Source: Phytopythium helicoides (taxonomy: Eukaryota > Oomycota > Peronosporomycetes > Pythiales > Pythiaceae). From it: DNA of 64,000 bases. Shown piece by piece: positions 9,642-20,408 of the stretch. The notes under the pieces were generated by a model that worked only from the letters and a program-made list of their open reading frames with translations, was not told the origin of the DNA and ran no database searches. Positions within the stretch are counted from its first letter, which is position 1. Every line of letters starts with the position of its first letter. The stretch spans positions 62,001 to 126,000 of the forward strand of contig JANFNE010000005.1 in NCBI GenBank assembly GCA_024867545.1, given 5' to 3'. A program made the translations under genes and the position numbers.

Positions 9642-11570
9642 ATGGGCGCCACCATGGAGCAGGAGGTGGAGCTGCTCGTGATGTTCGACCGCGCGCTGTG
9701 CCTGCGGCTGCCGGCGGCGCTGGCGACGGTGGCGCAGGTCAAGAAGCAGCTGCAGCAGCGCGCGGGCGTGCCGGCCGCGGCGCTCGAGCTGTCGGTGAAC
9801 GGGCGGCGGCTGCGCGACGAGGACGCGCGCGTGCCGCTGGCGCCGGCGGTGGTGCGCGCGCGCCAGAGCGGCGGGCTGCTGGGCGGCAAGGGCGGCTTCG
9901 GCGCCATGCTGCGCTCTATGGGCAAGGGCTCGGGCGCCAAGGCCACGACAGACTTTGGCGCCTGCCGCGACCTGCACGGCCGCCGCCTGCGCCACGTGAA
10001 CCAGGAGATCGCCATGCACAAGTGGCGCGAGGAACGCGAGGCCCGCGAGCGCCGCCAGAAGGACGGCATCACAGAGAGGGAGGTGCTGGACGAGGACACG
10101 CCCAGCGGCATACCCGGCTGGTACCTCGCCACGCCGTCATGGGCAGAGGGCGTCAAGAAGTCCTACATGAAGCGCCGGAGAAACACAGTGCTGTGCAAGA
10201 ACTGGCTGCAGGCGCGCGCCAACGGACGCACCGCACCGCCGAACGCGCCTCGCTGGTGGGGGTGTCCGAGAGGAAGGGACTGCGACTTTGCGCATGGAGA
10301 AGAGGAGCTGCGAGGCGCTGGGCTCACGGAGCTTAAACGCGCCAAGAAGCGCGACGCGCAGCAGGAGCAGCAACGCGAGCTTCAAGCGTACGTCGACTAC
10401 GAGCGAGAGGTGGCTGATGATGTCACGGACGCCATCCAGCAAGGTCTGCGTCGCCGAAAGCAGCTCCAACGCAAAACTACCTCTGTTCCCTCGGCGACTG
10501 CAGACGATGAGCCCAAGGCTGCGGTTCCTGCCGCCGCCCCAGCCACGGTTGATAACGACATCAGCGACTGGCTTGTGCCGTTCGGGAGTGACAGTGATGC
10601 TGATCATCAGCCAGTGCAAGTCACGTTCCGCCACGGGTTGTGCGAGCTGCGCGGCCGAAGTAACTTTGGAACTGCTGCAGCATCACCGGCTGTTCGACTA
10701 GCCGCTGGAAAGTGGTACTACGAAGTGCGGCTTGTGACGGACGGTGTTGTGCAGCTTGGCTGGGCTGAGGCTTCGGCATTCACGGCCAACTCGGAAACGG
10801 GTGACGGTGCTGGAGATCATGCACGCTCATGGGCATTCGACGGACGCCGGCGTCTCAAGTGGTCTGGCGGAAAGGAGGATGATTACGGAGAGGTGTGGCG
10901 CAAGAACGATATCATCGGATGCCTGCTTGATGCCGACAGCGGCGTTATCTCGTTTTCGAGGAATGGCGAGTCTCTTGGCGATGCCTTTAGTAAAGGTGTT
11001 GTCCTCGCCGGTTTTGCCAGCGCGTTCATCCCTGCAATCAGTCTTGAACAAGCCGAGATCTTGCTGGTGAACATCGGGGCTCAGCCACTGCTGTACCTCC
11101 CAGTTGGATACCGTGCAGTATCAGAAGCTATTGAGAGCTCGTCTGTTGATGCCGACAGTACTGTCAAAGCTGCTGATTCGACCGAGAATGTGAAATCTCC
11201 TGTTACAAGTAGCAACACAGCAGCTCTGAAGCCTGTCGAGTCAGAGAAGAAGAAAACTGCCCCTGCGTCTGAACCAGTTGACACGACGCCGCTCATTGAC
11301 CTTGACGCTGTTGAGTCGGTAGACGCACTCATTGAACTCGGGCTAGACAAGCTCAAGAGTAACCTTCGACGCCGCGGCCTCAAATGCGGGTATGTGATAA
11401 TTTTTCTCTGAGCAGTTGATGCTGTTTTTGATCAATGCTGACGAATTCGTACCAAATGTAGCGGGAGCCTGGAGCAGCGAGCACAGCGGCTGTTCAGCGT
11501 GCGAGGCAAGTCGTGGAATGAGATCGAGCCCAAGCTGAAGGATTCCAAAGCGCAGCCTCCAGCTTTGTAA
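9642..11570 (+). CDS. SDE2: SDE2-like protein with CCCH zinc finger, SPRY and SAP domains
   Basis: Two exons, join(9642..11389,11462..11570), encode 618 aa. Residues ~7-80 form a ubiquitin-like fold ending in GG82, followed by KGGFGAMLRSMGKG, the processing site and first residues of mature Sde2. A conserved basic helix region (HVNQEIAMHKWREE) follows. Then come insertions not found in human SDE2: a CCCH finger (C185, C208, C214, H218) and a SPRY domain (about 340-500; KWYYEVRLVTDGVVQLGW). The C-terminus is the SDE2 SAP box (LGLDKLKSNLRRRGLKCGGS, then LEQRAQRLFSVRG), reached only through the 72-nt phase-2 intron. SDE2 acts in the nucleus in pre-mRNA splicing and replication stress. ATG 9654 is an alternative start. 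Confidence 0.85.
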
Positions 11571-11674
11571 GCAGGCAAGCGGCGCAATTGCTGATTAGGA
11601 CACCAGGATCGATAACATGCATCTTGCGGACGCTCCGCGTTTCTATTGATATTTGGCTAGCGACTAGGCTACTC

Positions 11675-14129
11675 TCACTTCTTTGGGCGAGAAGTGATGA
11701 TGGATGTCGTGTATCCGATGCTGGGCTTGAAAGTCGACTGTGGTGGCGGTGGCGGCGGCGCCATGCCGTACGGAGGAGGCCCCATGGGAGGTGCACCTGG
11801 GTAGCCACCACCCATCGGCGGGTATGGACGCATTGCGGAGCCAGGATAGCCCATAGGTGGCGGCGGGGGAGCCAAGCCGCCACCAAATCCACCGCTTGCA
11901 AAGCCAGAGGCTGGAGTGTTGGCGTTGTGGAACTGCATTGCCAAAGATGCAATATCAAAGCTCCCACCGCCGCCGTTAGAGGCAGTCTGGTTGCTGACAC
12001 TTCGTTCCATGGGAGTTGTCGGTTGCGTAGGCTGGGGAGGGAGTGGGGGCTGGAAACCAGCAGGTGGTCTGATATTTGGCGGGGAGCTCTGGAGGGGACC
12101 ACTCCGTTGGAAATTCATCATTCCTGGCGGTGGGACTTGTTGTGCACGAGGAGTGGGCTGGGCTGGACCGACGGGACGGAAGCTTTGAGGAGGGAAAGGG
12201 GGCTGCATCGCGTTAGCCTGCATAGTTGGTACCGCTGACGGGGGCTGGATAGTCCTGGGCTGAGAATTCGGGGGCTGAGTGGGTGGCATCGGAGCCTGAA
12301 AACCGGGAGGCTGGACTTGCTGGACCGAGCTTGCAAAAGCGGCAAAGTTGAAGCCGCCAGAAGCAGGCGGAGGGTTTGCGATAATACCTGGTGGGGCAGC
12401 GGGAGCTGAGTTTTGCGTAGTACTTGAAATGGAAGAATGCACCGACTGCGCAACAGATGTGGTCTGCGCAAACTTGAATCGTGACTGTCGATGATCGTCA
12501 GATTCCGATATCTGCAGCATTTCCAATGCAGTGTCGAGGCCACTTTGAGACTGCGCGATGCCACCATCGCTCCCGTGTGTCCCAACCGTTTCAACCGAGA
12601 GAGCCTCCTTGCTGTCATCCACCTCAGCGGTTGGCTTCTTCTTCCTTGGGAAAAATTCTTCCGTCTCTGCGAGGACTATCTCGACCTCAGTTGGCTCCAG
12701 CTCGACTAGCTCGTCTGGAACTGCTTTGCTCCCCAACAGGAAATGAAGTTGCATCTGATACCCAGGATCATCCCGCTGAGCCGCTCGAAGTCTCATGTAT
12801 TGTCGGAACTCTTCCAGCTGCGCTTGCTGCATCATCGCAATCTGTTCTAGCTCTCGCGAAAACTCGTCGCGCAACTTCAGCTTCTTGATGTACGTCGTGG
12901 CAACGTGGAATTGACCAGATTGTATAGCGCGTATTATGAGAGATTTTGTGCCATATCGCACTTCACGGTCCTCGGGAGCGCCAGGTAGATCCTCCGCAAG
13001 CTGGAACTTGATGGCATACTTGATCGCCTTGTAAAACTCCCCGTGAGTAATCATCGAATCAACAATGAATTGAAGCAGGGCGAGATGTGTCTCGGGGTCA
13101 TCCAGCTTGAACTCGCGCAAGTACATGATCGAAGTCACGAAATCACCAACCCGAGCTGCTTCTTGAACTAGAGCCTCCTGGAACTTGACGAGCTCATCTT
13201 TGGACTCCAGCTTGTTCATGCACTTGATTGCCAGCCCCCACTGACGCTGCTCCAACATCCGCACTGTCAGCACATTGAGCGGGAACTCGGCAAACAGTCT
13301 ATACTCCTGTTTAAACCACCCGAATGTTGTCAGTAAATGCCTCTCCGCACCATTCAGTACCACGAATACGACTCACCATGACACAGGAGACTCCATCGGC
13401 CCAGCTCCGGGTTTCAAACATGCTCGCAACGAGCGGCACGACAGGAAAGGTGTCAAGCAACTCAAACTGCTTGGCAAACTTGAGCGCGGTGCGGAAGTGC
13501 TGGGCCCTGATCATCGCCTGGACTAGAGCCACCGGGGTCCACATTGCTCTCGCCAGATCGGGAGTTGAGTTCTCGATTGGTTTCCCAAATCCTTGCACCA
13601 TTTCCTGGGCGACTCGAACTGCGGCGTGGAACTGTGCGGCGAGCACCAAATCCTTGACAAGCAGCGTGACAAGCAGCTGGTTGTCCGTCATGTTCATCTC
13701 TCGAATGAGCTGCGTGGCGCGCTCGAACTGTTTGTTCTCCAGCATGAGGCGCACGACGTCGGCCGTCTTGTACTTGCTGGAGAGGAACTCGGAGGCCTCG
13801 ATGAGGTACGCCGCGTCGCTGAAGCTGCCGCGCTGCAGCAGCCTTTGCAGCTCGAGCTCGAGCTCCTCGCTCGCCTTGCCCGCGTTCTCCTGCTTGACCT
13901 TGGCGACGCGCGCCTCGTACACCGACAGCGCCGGCGGGAGCTTGGGCGCCGCGGCCTTTGCGCGCTGCTTGGGCTGCGAGCTCGACCGCGGGCCCGCGCG
14001 CGCCGCCCCTGGCTTTCCTGGCGCCGCCTTTCGCTCCTGGTTGCGCGGCTGCGAGGCCGCGCGCGTCGCGTTGTCGCCCTTGGCGCTCGCCATGGCCCCG
14101 CGCCAGTTGGCTGGCGCCGGCTGCGCCAT
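11675..14129 (-). CDS. Alpha-helical repeat protein with proline/glycine-rich tail, unknown function
   Basis: Two exons, complement(join(11675..13306,13377..14129)), give 794 aa across a 70-nt phase-0 intron. Residues ~1-60 are basic and disordered. About 60-440 are pairs of amphipathic helices (for example MLEQRQWGLAIKCMNKLE), consistent with an alpha-solenoid. The rest is low complexity, rich in Pro, Gly, Gln and Met (PPPPPMGYPG, PPMGPPPYG). I do not recognise a catalytic motif. The helix pattern is loosely like that of the N-terminal region of Mut-7-type proteins, but no nuclease domain follows. A scaffold in RNA or vesicle biology is possible. The start at 14129 (MAQPAPANW) is the first ATG; MASAKGD at 14093 is an alternative. 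Confidence 0.6.
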
Positions 14130-14491
14130 CGTCCGCACTGGGGTCGCCTGTCTCGAGGGGGGAGGTTACCTGCACCGGCGGAGATCTTTGCCCTCCACTT
14201 GTGTACTGCCGCGCATGGTGGCACGGCGAGGCTCGGCGTGGCACGGGGACACGCGTGCCATGGCACAATCGCGAGAGTGCCAGGCAGGTTGAAGCAAGTC
14301 TCGAATTAGCGCCCAACACCTCCAACATGGTGGCGATCGACGCGCGTGGCGGCGGTTTCTCAGCGACTATTTCGGTCGCTCGGCTGCGGTTTCTGGCTCC
14401 GAGTGGCGCCGCCTCGCGGGCAGCGCGGCCGCTCGGCATTTTCGTCTCGGCGGCGGCGCAGCGGAGCGCGTAGGAGGCGAGGAGAGCGGCC
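14130..14491. other. Divergent promoter region, helical-repeat gene / Tubby gene
   Basis: This GC-rich stretch lies between divergent starts. It holds overlapping CATGG and CGGCG words but no clear initiator match and no supported reading frame. Confidence 0.35.
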
Positions 14492-16747
14492 ATGTTCATG
14501 AACGAGGGCGCCTTCGACGACGACGCGCCGAGCCGCGGAAAGGGCCGCAAGGCGTCTCCGAGGGAGGACGACGGCGTCTCGGACGCGGTGGAGACGCTCA
14601 CGCTGGAAGACAAGCGACCCGCGAGGAGCGCGGGAGTGTCGTCGGCGCACCCCAACTCGCTCAAGGACGACGAGGACCTGGACGCCATGGTCGACGGCGA
14701 CGACTACCTCTCGGGATCGAGATCCAACGTCATCCAGCAGCAGCGAGACCTGCACAAGAAGAAGCTGCAGGAGCGCATGGGAGGCGGTGCGAGCTTTGGT
14801 CGACTCGCTTGCGGTGGCGCAGGCTGCGAGACCAGCTGACTTGCAACGTGGATTGCCATAGGTGTCGTTCGCACGTCGCTGCCGAAGCAGTATTCAGCTC
14901 CGCGCTCACTTGATATTGACGAGAAACCGTCGTAAGTGGACAGCTCAAAGGTTCAACGACGTGTTGATAGACGCTAAGTTCATGGTGCTGTCTGTTCCAG
15001 TCGGTTCGGTCATGATGATGACGACGACGACAGCCCTCGGGGCGGGCGACGCGCAGGGGGCTCTCGTAATGGGAACAGCTCTCGAGCAAGTGACAGTGTC
15101 AGCTCCTACTCTCGTCGCGCTGTAGACGACGATGAGGACGACGATGATCGATCATATCGACGTGGAGTGTCTGCATCTCGAGATAGGGATGGTGGACGCG
15201 GGAGTGGCCGGGATGACCGCGAGCGTGATCGTGGGGTAATCACTCGTGGAGCCCCAGCAGATCGTGACCGCGACCGCGACCGAGATGATCGTGACGACTG
15301 GCGTAAGGATCGAGACCGTGACCGCGACTACGGCCGTGATCGGGATCGCGAACGCGACCGTGATCGTGATCGTGAACGTGGGCGAGACCGCGATCGCAAC
15401 CGAGACTGGGACAAAGACGACGATGAGCGAGACCGCGATCGCGACCGCTACCGTGGAGACAACTCCAAGGGTCGGAGTGCTCCACGTAGTGATTCACGTG
15501 AGAAGGATGACTACTCGGACCGTCGTCGCTCATCCAAGGACTACGGAGGTAGTGCCCGGAACGAGAAGCCTTCCAAACGCAGGTTGGCATTCACTCTACG
15601 GATAGTTATTGGGTTGTTTGGTGATATTCCTATGATTGGTTATCCAGCGGAGGGCGTGGTGATCGCGACGACGATGACGAAGATGATAAGCGAGGAAGTG
15701 GAGGCCGTGGTGGGAAAAGTGTACGCTTACATGAATATGCTTTGTCGACTACATATCCTTGACTGACGCGGTGACTTATTTTGATTGTAGTCTAATGCTC
15801 GTAACCGATCGCGCTCCCAGTCTCGTTCCAGGTCACGATCACGCTCTCGCTCTCGCTCGGCGTCTGCAGATTATTCGTCGGGTGATGATAATGCAGCCAC
15901 TTCCCACGACCCATCGAGCACATCCAAGCCTCGTGCAACACCGGCGGTCAAGAAGCCCAAGCTGGACATCACTGATATGCGAGCATTCATCATGAGGCCG
16001 ATCCCAAAGGCGTACGACGTGGTCGAATGCTATATTGAGCGAAACAAGTCTGGGGCCAACAAGATGTTCCCCGAGTACTGCTTATATATGAAGGAGGGTG
16101 ACCGCTTCCTTCTTACCGCCAAGAAGCGTCCGAAGAACCGCACGAGCAATTATCTGATCTCTATGCAGCGAGGCGACTTGATGCGTCGGGGGAGTGACAA
16201 CTACGTTGGGAAGCTGCGAGCCAACTTTCTCGGCACCGAGTTTACTGTGTACGACAACGGCTCCAACCCGAAAGACGCCGATCAGCAAACAATTACGTCC
16301 AATCCAGCGGGCATTCGCCAAGAGCTTGGCATTTGTATGTACGCTGCAAATGTACTTGGCCACCGTGGCCCACGAAAGATGAAGGTATGCGTTCCTCGTG
16401 TTCGCGAAGATGGGACGCGTGTTGTGTGGCGTCCGCTTGGAAAAGACGACGAGATGATCAACAAGTGTAAGGAGCAAGATCACACCAACCTGACGTACCT
16501 GATCAACAAGCCCCCGCGCTGGAATGACCAGGTGTGCGCTTATGTGCTCAACTTCAACGGACGCGTGACTATGGCTTCAGTCAAGAACTTCCAGCTCGTG
16601 ACACCAGAGGACCAAGAGACGGTCGTGCTTCAGTTTGGTCGAGTCGGCAAGGACTTGTTTACGATGGACTTTAGATGGCCGCTATGTCCCATGCAGGCAT
16701 TTGCCATTACGCTCAGCAGCTTTGACTCGAAGCTAGCATGCGAGTAG
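14492..16747 (+). CDS. Tubby-domain protein with Arg-Asp/Arg-Ser-rich N-terminus
   Basis: Five exons, join(14492..14786,14862..14931,15001..15582,15648..15720,15791..16747), encode 658 aa with introns of 65-75 nt. The last ~250 aa are a complete Tubby domain: MRPIPKAYDVVECYIER at its start, NYLISMQRGDL, KLRANFLGTEFTVYDNG, WNDQVCAYVLNFNGRV, and the C-terminal helix ending FAITLSSFDSKLACE. Tubby proteins bind phosphoinositides at membranes and often act in ciliary cargo transport. The N-terminal half is unusual, with long Arg-Asp alternation (RDRDRDRD type) and an RS stretch (SRSRSRSRSRS), as in splicing-associated proteins. The repetitive exon shows no internal frameshift. Confidence 0.88.
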
Positions 16748-16908
16748 ATGAGACCAGCTTACCAGCTTGGAATCTCGCTGGCGCTCATGCTCACAACGAC
16801 TCTCAGATCCTATAAGCAACCTCCAGCAGAGCACGCAGTTCCTAGGATGTGGAGGTAGTTTGCATATTGAATACGTTCACTTACGCTTTCGCGTTTTAGC
16901 TTTTTCGT

Positions 16909-16915
16909 TCATTCC
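16909..16915 (+). promoter_or_regulatory. Initiator-like element of the SGYG/EF-hand gene
   Basis: TCATTCC lies 121 bases before the ATG at 17036 and fits the core of the oomycete initiator. The distance is longer than usual, so confidence is low. Confidence 0.3.
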
Positions 16916-17035
16916 ACTTGATCCCACACTTGACTTCAAAGACCACAGCTCGGTAAAGCAACAAAAGTATATTTGGCATCGACTTCTTCAAGCAATATTT
17001 GGGCTCAATATCATTTCTTCATCACTTCCGCGACG

Positions 17036-18385
17036 ATGCCAAGACAGCCTGACGATGGCGTGTACCGTGCGACTGTTGCAGCTTGGAAACTCGCGGCACC
17101 TGCTACTATCCAAGAACGGCGTACGATGAAGAAGGTAGCGCAGCCTGAGCATGCGTACACAGGATACGTTCCCCGCTGGACGGAAGGCGAAGACGCTTTG
17201 AACGAGCCACAAAAGCGTCGAAACGCTCCAATTCTTGGCTACAAGGGTCATCTGCGTCATTCAGAGGATTGCATTGGCACTACCTTTACACGCGGTGTCG
17301 ACATTTCAATCAAACCTAGCATTTTGACACCAACCGACCTTGCGCATGAGACCTCCTACAAACGCAACCATCGCCATCCAGCTGAAATTGATGCTGGATC
17401 GGGATACGGCGCATTTGCCGGTGCAAGCGGCTATGGACAATTTCAAACACCTAGGTCCGGTTACGGAGCATTCGAAGGTGCAAGTGGATACGGGGAATTT
17501 CAGTCTCCTCAAGGTGACGATGTAGCGTCAGGATACGGAGAGTTCGATGGTGCAAGCGGTTATGGTGCCTTTCAAGCACCTCCACAAGGCAAAGGTGGAT
17601 CTGGGTATGGGATGTTTGAGGGTGCAAGCGGTTATGGTGCCTTTCAAGCACCTCCACAAGGCAAAGGTGGATCTGGGTATGGGATGTTCGATGGTGCCAG
17701 TGGCTATGGCGCTTTTGCCGCGCCAGTGGATAATCGTGGTGGCTCGGGCTATGGCGCATTTGGTGATGCAAGCGGATACGGGCAGTTTCTGGAATCTCCA
17801 ACCAACCAAGAAGATGGCATTCACAAAGATAAAGATCAAAGTTCACCAAGTAGCCCAAGGTTCCCGGAAGGAAGCATTACAGGATTGCGATACTCTCAGG
17901 CAATTCGAGCAGTTGGAGGCGAGCAGGCTACCAAGAGACTCTGGAATATCGTGGCGTCTACCATCAGCCAACGGTATATGAAGCGAACAGAACTGTTGCA
18001 GGCAGTGAAACGTAGCTTCGAAAAGCACGAACGACAAAGTAAGCAGCATTCCCGCTTGCATCTTGGTCACAGGATTTGACACAGTTTCCATTTAGATCGA
18101 GGGCGGATGTCAAAAGACCAGTTGAAGGAGACGCTCCTCAGCCTCTCGTGTGTGCTAACCGATGACCAGGTGTGTGATTTTGAGGCTAATAAAGAAGACC
18201 TTGGTCTGAAAACTGCGGTCAATGAAACAGGTCACGGCTCTCTTTGGGATCTACGACTCACGCTGCTCTGGTAAGGTGGAGGTTTGGTCAAACACTAGAC
18301 GCCGTGATATCTTAATGGGTTTTGCGTAGGTGCTGTACCAATGGATACACTGCTCTTGGCGCTGACAGACCATCTCTCTGCATAA
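17036..18385 (+). CDS. Putative flagellar EF-hand protein with SGYG tandem repeats
   Basis: Four exons, join(17036..18038,18096..18169,18231..18270,18330..18385), give 390 aa. The N-terminal ~110 aa contain GYKGHLRHSEDCIGTTFTRG, similar in spacing to the GYxGHxP...GxTF motif of ciliary microtubule-inner-type proteins. About 120-260 are degenerate repeats of SGYGxF(x)GASGYGxF, two of them in a 72-bp DNA repeat. The C-terminus holds helix-loop segments resembling degenerate EF-hands (RGRMSKDQLKETLLSL; FGIYDSRCSGAVPMDTL). Function is inferred from motifs only. The three small 3' exons are phase-consistent but short, so the exact C-terminus is less certain than the rest. Confidence 0.6.
17549..17692 (+). 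repeat. 72-bp tandem repeat within the SGYG coding region
   Basis: Two direct 72-bp copies (17549-17620 and 17621-17692) differ at two bases only. The unit is in frame and encodes 24 residues (GASGYGAFQAPPQGKGGSGY, then GMFE or GMFD). Flanking units are more diverged, so this is the youngest duplication in the array. Confidence 0.95.
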
Positions 18386-18701
18386 TACCCATGGACCTAG
18401 TTTCCTTGATCGCAGTTACAGTCAGTGTGATGAGGAGATCTTTAGCAAGACAGAATGTCCGTCATGGTCGGACAACGCAACACATTCACAGTGGATGCGC
18501 AAGAAAAAGTTACTGGCGCAAGCAATCAATACAACTAATTTTTTTTAACTGTATAGGTTCAACGTCTAACGGCGCACTGTATCTTGAGAGTGGCGAAGTG
18601 TTGACCAAAGTGCAACATTTTGCAATTGGGTTCACAGTCAAAGAGTAACATCCGTGGACTCACTTTTCAATTGCCTTGATTGAGACCAAGTGGCGACCAA
18701 T
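18386..18701. other. Intergenic region before MOSC copy 2
   Basis: The 3' flank of the EF-hand gene. A frame at 18580-18648 and a T8 run followed by AACTGTATAG at about 18539-18555 look splice-like, so an alternative 3' exon of the EF-hand gene cannot be excluded. I see no independent gene. Confidence 0.3.
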
Positions 18702-20311
18702 ATGAAGAATCACTGCACCGCAAGTATTGCGACGGTGCTCCTTGCATTCGGCTTCCAAGTAACCGACTCCCAATCTGGCGCTGGACCATCGCACTCGTCA
18801 ACGTCTCTGTTTGTGGTAAGCCGCTGCGTTAAATTCTGGTGACAGTTGTATGAGAACTTGGAAATTGATCTTTGGCAATTGAAGCGCTACACAGCGGCAA
18901 TCTTTGTGGCCACAGCACTCATAGCAACAGCCATTCATTTCGGCATTCAACATCAGGTGTTTGGCCGAGTGGCAAGCTCAAGCTCTTCTACACCCGCTAC
19001 CAGCGTTTTCCACTCCGACGAAAAGCTAGAATCGCATGCTGAGTCTATCGGCCAAATCTTTGCTGTTGGTGCGCGTGTCATCACTCGGCATGGTGCTGGC
19101 ACCATATTCACCCACAACCCCACTTCGCGCATATATTCCATCGGTTTGGAAGTTGGGGATCTCCCGCAGATAGAGGCCAACGAAGACGACATTGAGACAA
19201 TCCGAGTAAAGTCTCTGTACTGCTATCCGATCAAATCATGCGCTGGAATTCCGATGGAGTCCGTTCAGCTCACGCGTACGTATCTAGAGCATATCGCTTT
19301 CCATGTGGAAGAATCACTGATGATCACAACTCACTAGCGCGCGGTGTGCTGCACGATCGCGAGTGGATGTTTGTAAGTGAGAAGGGTAAACTCATCACGC
19401 AGCGCCGATACAGCAAGATGGCACTGATCCACCCAAGACTCATCCCAACTGCTGAACAGCCAACGGTAACTCTTCAAAGTAGCTTGCACAGGATAACACC
19501 CCTCACTAAATCGTGACAACAGGCCATCGTACTGACTGCCGAGGGGATGCAAGATTTGAGAGTCCCGATCCTGAGTGACAGTGACGGAATCGAGGCAAAT
19601 GTCAGCGTGTGGGACAACAAGATGTTGGCGATTGATCAGGGTGATGCCGCTGCAGATTGGATCAACACATACCTCAGCGATTCCAGAGGTGACCACACCT
19701 TTCGCCTGGTTCGCACCAAGACCAGCTTTCGCCGCGAGGTTAGCACCAAATATGCTCCCGGCCACGAAACAGGTTGGTTAAGTCAAGGGTTTCAAGGAAA
19801 CTCCGATCTCTGACACTGCTCTGAGCCATCGCAGGCTTCGCCGACGATTTCCCTGTCTCGACTATCCTCGAGTCGTCGCTGGCCAAATTGAACGAGCATC
19901 TGAAAGAGCCCGTGCTCATGAACCGCTTCCGCCCCAAGTACGTTCATGCCAGCATCGCAACCATCCACTCGCACTGACTTCGTGCTCGACAGTATCGTGC
20001 TGGCCGGCGCCCCAGCGTTTGCCGACGACAACTGGAGTGCGATCTCGATCGATGGCTCTCGCCTCCGCAACGTCCGCCCCATCTCCCGCTGCAACCTGCC
20101 TTGCGTCAACCAGGAGACCGCTGTGGTGAACCCTCACCGCGAGCCCACGGCCACGCTGCTGCGTCTCCGCAATGGCCCTGCGACCGGCTTCAAGGGCGGC
20201 AGACACGACGAGTGTTTCTTTGGTGCACACCTCGTCGTGGAGCGCTCATCCCGCATCCACGTGAGCGCCACTGCCTCGGTGCTCTCCACCAAAGTTGCTA
20301 CCTTTGCGTGA
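18702..20311 (+). CDS. MOSC-domain protein, mARC/YcbX-like (copy 2)
   Basis: Six exons, join(18702..18758,18846..19275,19338..19465,19523..19772,19835..19937,19993..20311), give 428 aa. The last four exons (128, 250, 103, 319 nt) have the same lengths and phases as in the other two copies. The first 57-nt exon is the only way I found to supply an ATG and is less certain. A membrane helix (YTAAIFVATALIATAIHFGI) precedes the KOW-like segment (VGARVITRHGAGTIF) and the MOSC N-terminal barrel (LYCYPIKSCAGIPMESVQLT). The metal-cofactor region reads SRCNLPCVNQET. It is the most diverged of the three in its N-terminal part and sits 97 bp upstream of copy 3. Confidence 0.78.
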
Positions 20312-20386
20312 ATCAAGGCCGCACCCACATCCCCGAGATCCTTGGCGATCTGCATAGTTTTCCCAATCCAAACGCACGATCTTCTC

Positions 20387-20399
20387 TCATTCCAGAATT
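20387..20399 (+). promoter_or_regulatory. Initiator-like element of MOSC copy 3
   Basis: TCATTCCAGAATT, ten bases before the ATG at 20409, resembles the oomycete Inr consensus (TCAYTYYNCAWTTT). The leader would be very short, which is seen in oomycete genes. Confidence 0.4.
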
Positions 20400-20408
20400 G
20401 TCTCCCCC

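Noticed and set aside
13462..14688. Minus-strand frame of 408 codons overlapping the helical-repeat and Tubby genes
   Set aside because: It is out of frame with the conserved helical-repeat protein and reads as low-complexity Arg/Ala sequence.
18580..18648. Possible extra 3' exon of the SGYG/EF-hand gene
   Set aside because: A T-rich acceptor precedes it, but the modelled gene already ends in a stop at 18383-18385 after an EF-hand-like loop, and no in-frame donor was found.
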